DNA of 64,000 nucleotides from Apodospora peruviana (Eukaryota > Ascomycota > Sordariomycetes > Sordariales > Lasiosphaeriaceae), in contig JAUEDM010000010.1 of the NCBI GenBank assembly GCA_033439685.1, forward strand, positions 248,001 through 312,000, read 5' to 3'. Both the position numbers and the translations under genes were made by a program. A model generated the notes under the pieces. The model was not told the DNA's origin. It did no database searches and saw only the letters and a list, made by a program, of their open reading frames with translations. This document shows, one piece after another, positions 63,685 to 64,000 of the stretch. Every line of letters starts with the position of its first letter. Position 1 is the first letter of the stretch.

Positions 63685-64000
63685 ATGATCGATATCCTCA
63701 TCGTGGGCGCTGGTCCCAGCGGCCTCTGCGCAGCGAAAACCTTCCTCCAATATGACGGCAACACAGAGCTCGTCATCATCGACGCACTCTCAACTGTGGG
63801 CGGTGCCTGGGCCAAAGAGAAACTCTATCCAACCCTGAAAACAAACAACCTCTTCACGAGCGTGGATTTCACCGATTTCCCCATGGACCAGCAGCGCTTC
63901 GGCGTCGGGCCAGGCGAGCACATCACAGGCGAGGTGATGCACGACTATCTCACCGCGTATGCAGACCATTTCCACCTCACCGACCGGATCCGTTTCAAGA
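63685..64000 (+). CDS. Flavin-containing monooxygenase, N-terminal part (runs off the window)
   Basis: The ATG at 63685 (CACAATGATCG) opens a frame to the window end, 105 codons. It begins with an FAD-binding Rossmann motif (ILIVGAGPSGLCAAKTFLQ, GxGxxG), an acidic end of beta-2 (ELVIIDA), then VGGAWA and LYPTLKTNNLF, the pattern of FMO/Baeyer-Villiger-type monooxygenases (GGxW and tLxtN). The C-terminal NADP domain lies outside. No intron is seen so far. Confidence 0.85.
   Translation, partial: MIDILIVGAGPSGLCAAKTFLQYDGNTELVIIDALSTVGGAWAKEKLYPTLKTNNLFTSVDFTDFPMDQQRFGVGPGEHITGEVMHDYLTAYADHFHLTDRIRFK

Noticed and set aside
58569..64000. Polyketide cluster with the enoyl-reductase-like gene, transporter and FMO
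   Set aside because: No synthase is visible. The FMO continues outside the window, so a cluster to the right cannot be excluded but is not supported.

Overview
The window is nuclear DNA of a filamentous ascomycete (Pezizomycotina, probably a Sordariomycete). The signs are short 50-80 nt introns with GTAAGT/GTATGT donors and CTAAC branch points, HET and STAND (NLR-like) protein families, secreted plant-cell-wall hydrolases, a Tad-like LINE, and CpA-to-TpA stop codons in repeated or decayed genes that look like RIP. No bacterial operons, CRISPR arrays or organelle genes are visible.

Layout. 0-5 kb: the 3' end of an unknown gene, a damaged CorA-like gene, a 5'-truncated LINE tail with target-site duplications and a broken F-box-like gene. 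5-7.5 kb: a GH11 xylanase and an intron-containing tRNA-Met. 8-22.7 kb: an allorecognition/immunity-type island made of a divergent ubiquitin-like ORF, a HET-NB-ARC pseudogene, a dead full-size Tad-like LINE, an intact NACHT-WD40 STAND gene with eleven near-identical WD repeats, and a second broken HET domain. 23.7-26 kb: a degenerate gene probably related to fungal 2OG-Fe(II) oxygenase proteins. 26.6-36 kb: a secretome-rich block with two small cysteine-rich secreted protein genes flanking a cytochrome P450, a GH93-like BNR glycosidase, a GH5_7 mannanase and a zinc alcohol dehydrogenase. Two fossil copies of the mannanase 3' end lie in this block. 37.4 kb: tRNA-Gly with a half-copy beside it. 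39-47 kb: an MFS transporter, an orphan secreted glycoprotein, a Ser/Thr-rich secreted protein with a carbohydrate-binding-like C-terminus and an F-box protein. 48-55 kb: a large CorA-type protein gene with a 9-nt microexon and a broken DUF2828 gene. 55.7-64 kb: an MFS transporter, a zinc-independent oxidoreductase, an allantoate-permease-type MFS transporter and the start of a flavin monooxygenase that runs off the window.

Intact multi-exon genes (xylanase, mannanase, GH93-like, P450, ADH, three transporters, the NWD gene, CorA) alternate with genes carrying several stops and frameshifts (HET-NLR, HET fragment, LINE, F-box-like, DUF2828, 2OG-like, one cysteine-rich protein). The intact set suggests a plant-associated or saprotrophic lifestyle. 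The broken set suggests a birth-and-death region shaped by transposition and probably RIP. Exon coordinates were worked out by hand from splice signals and frame continuity. All family names come from motif recognition, without any database search.
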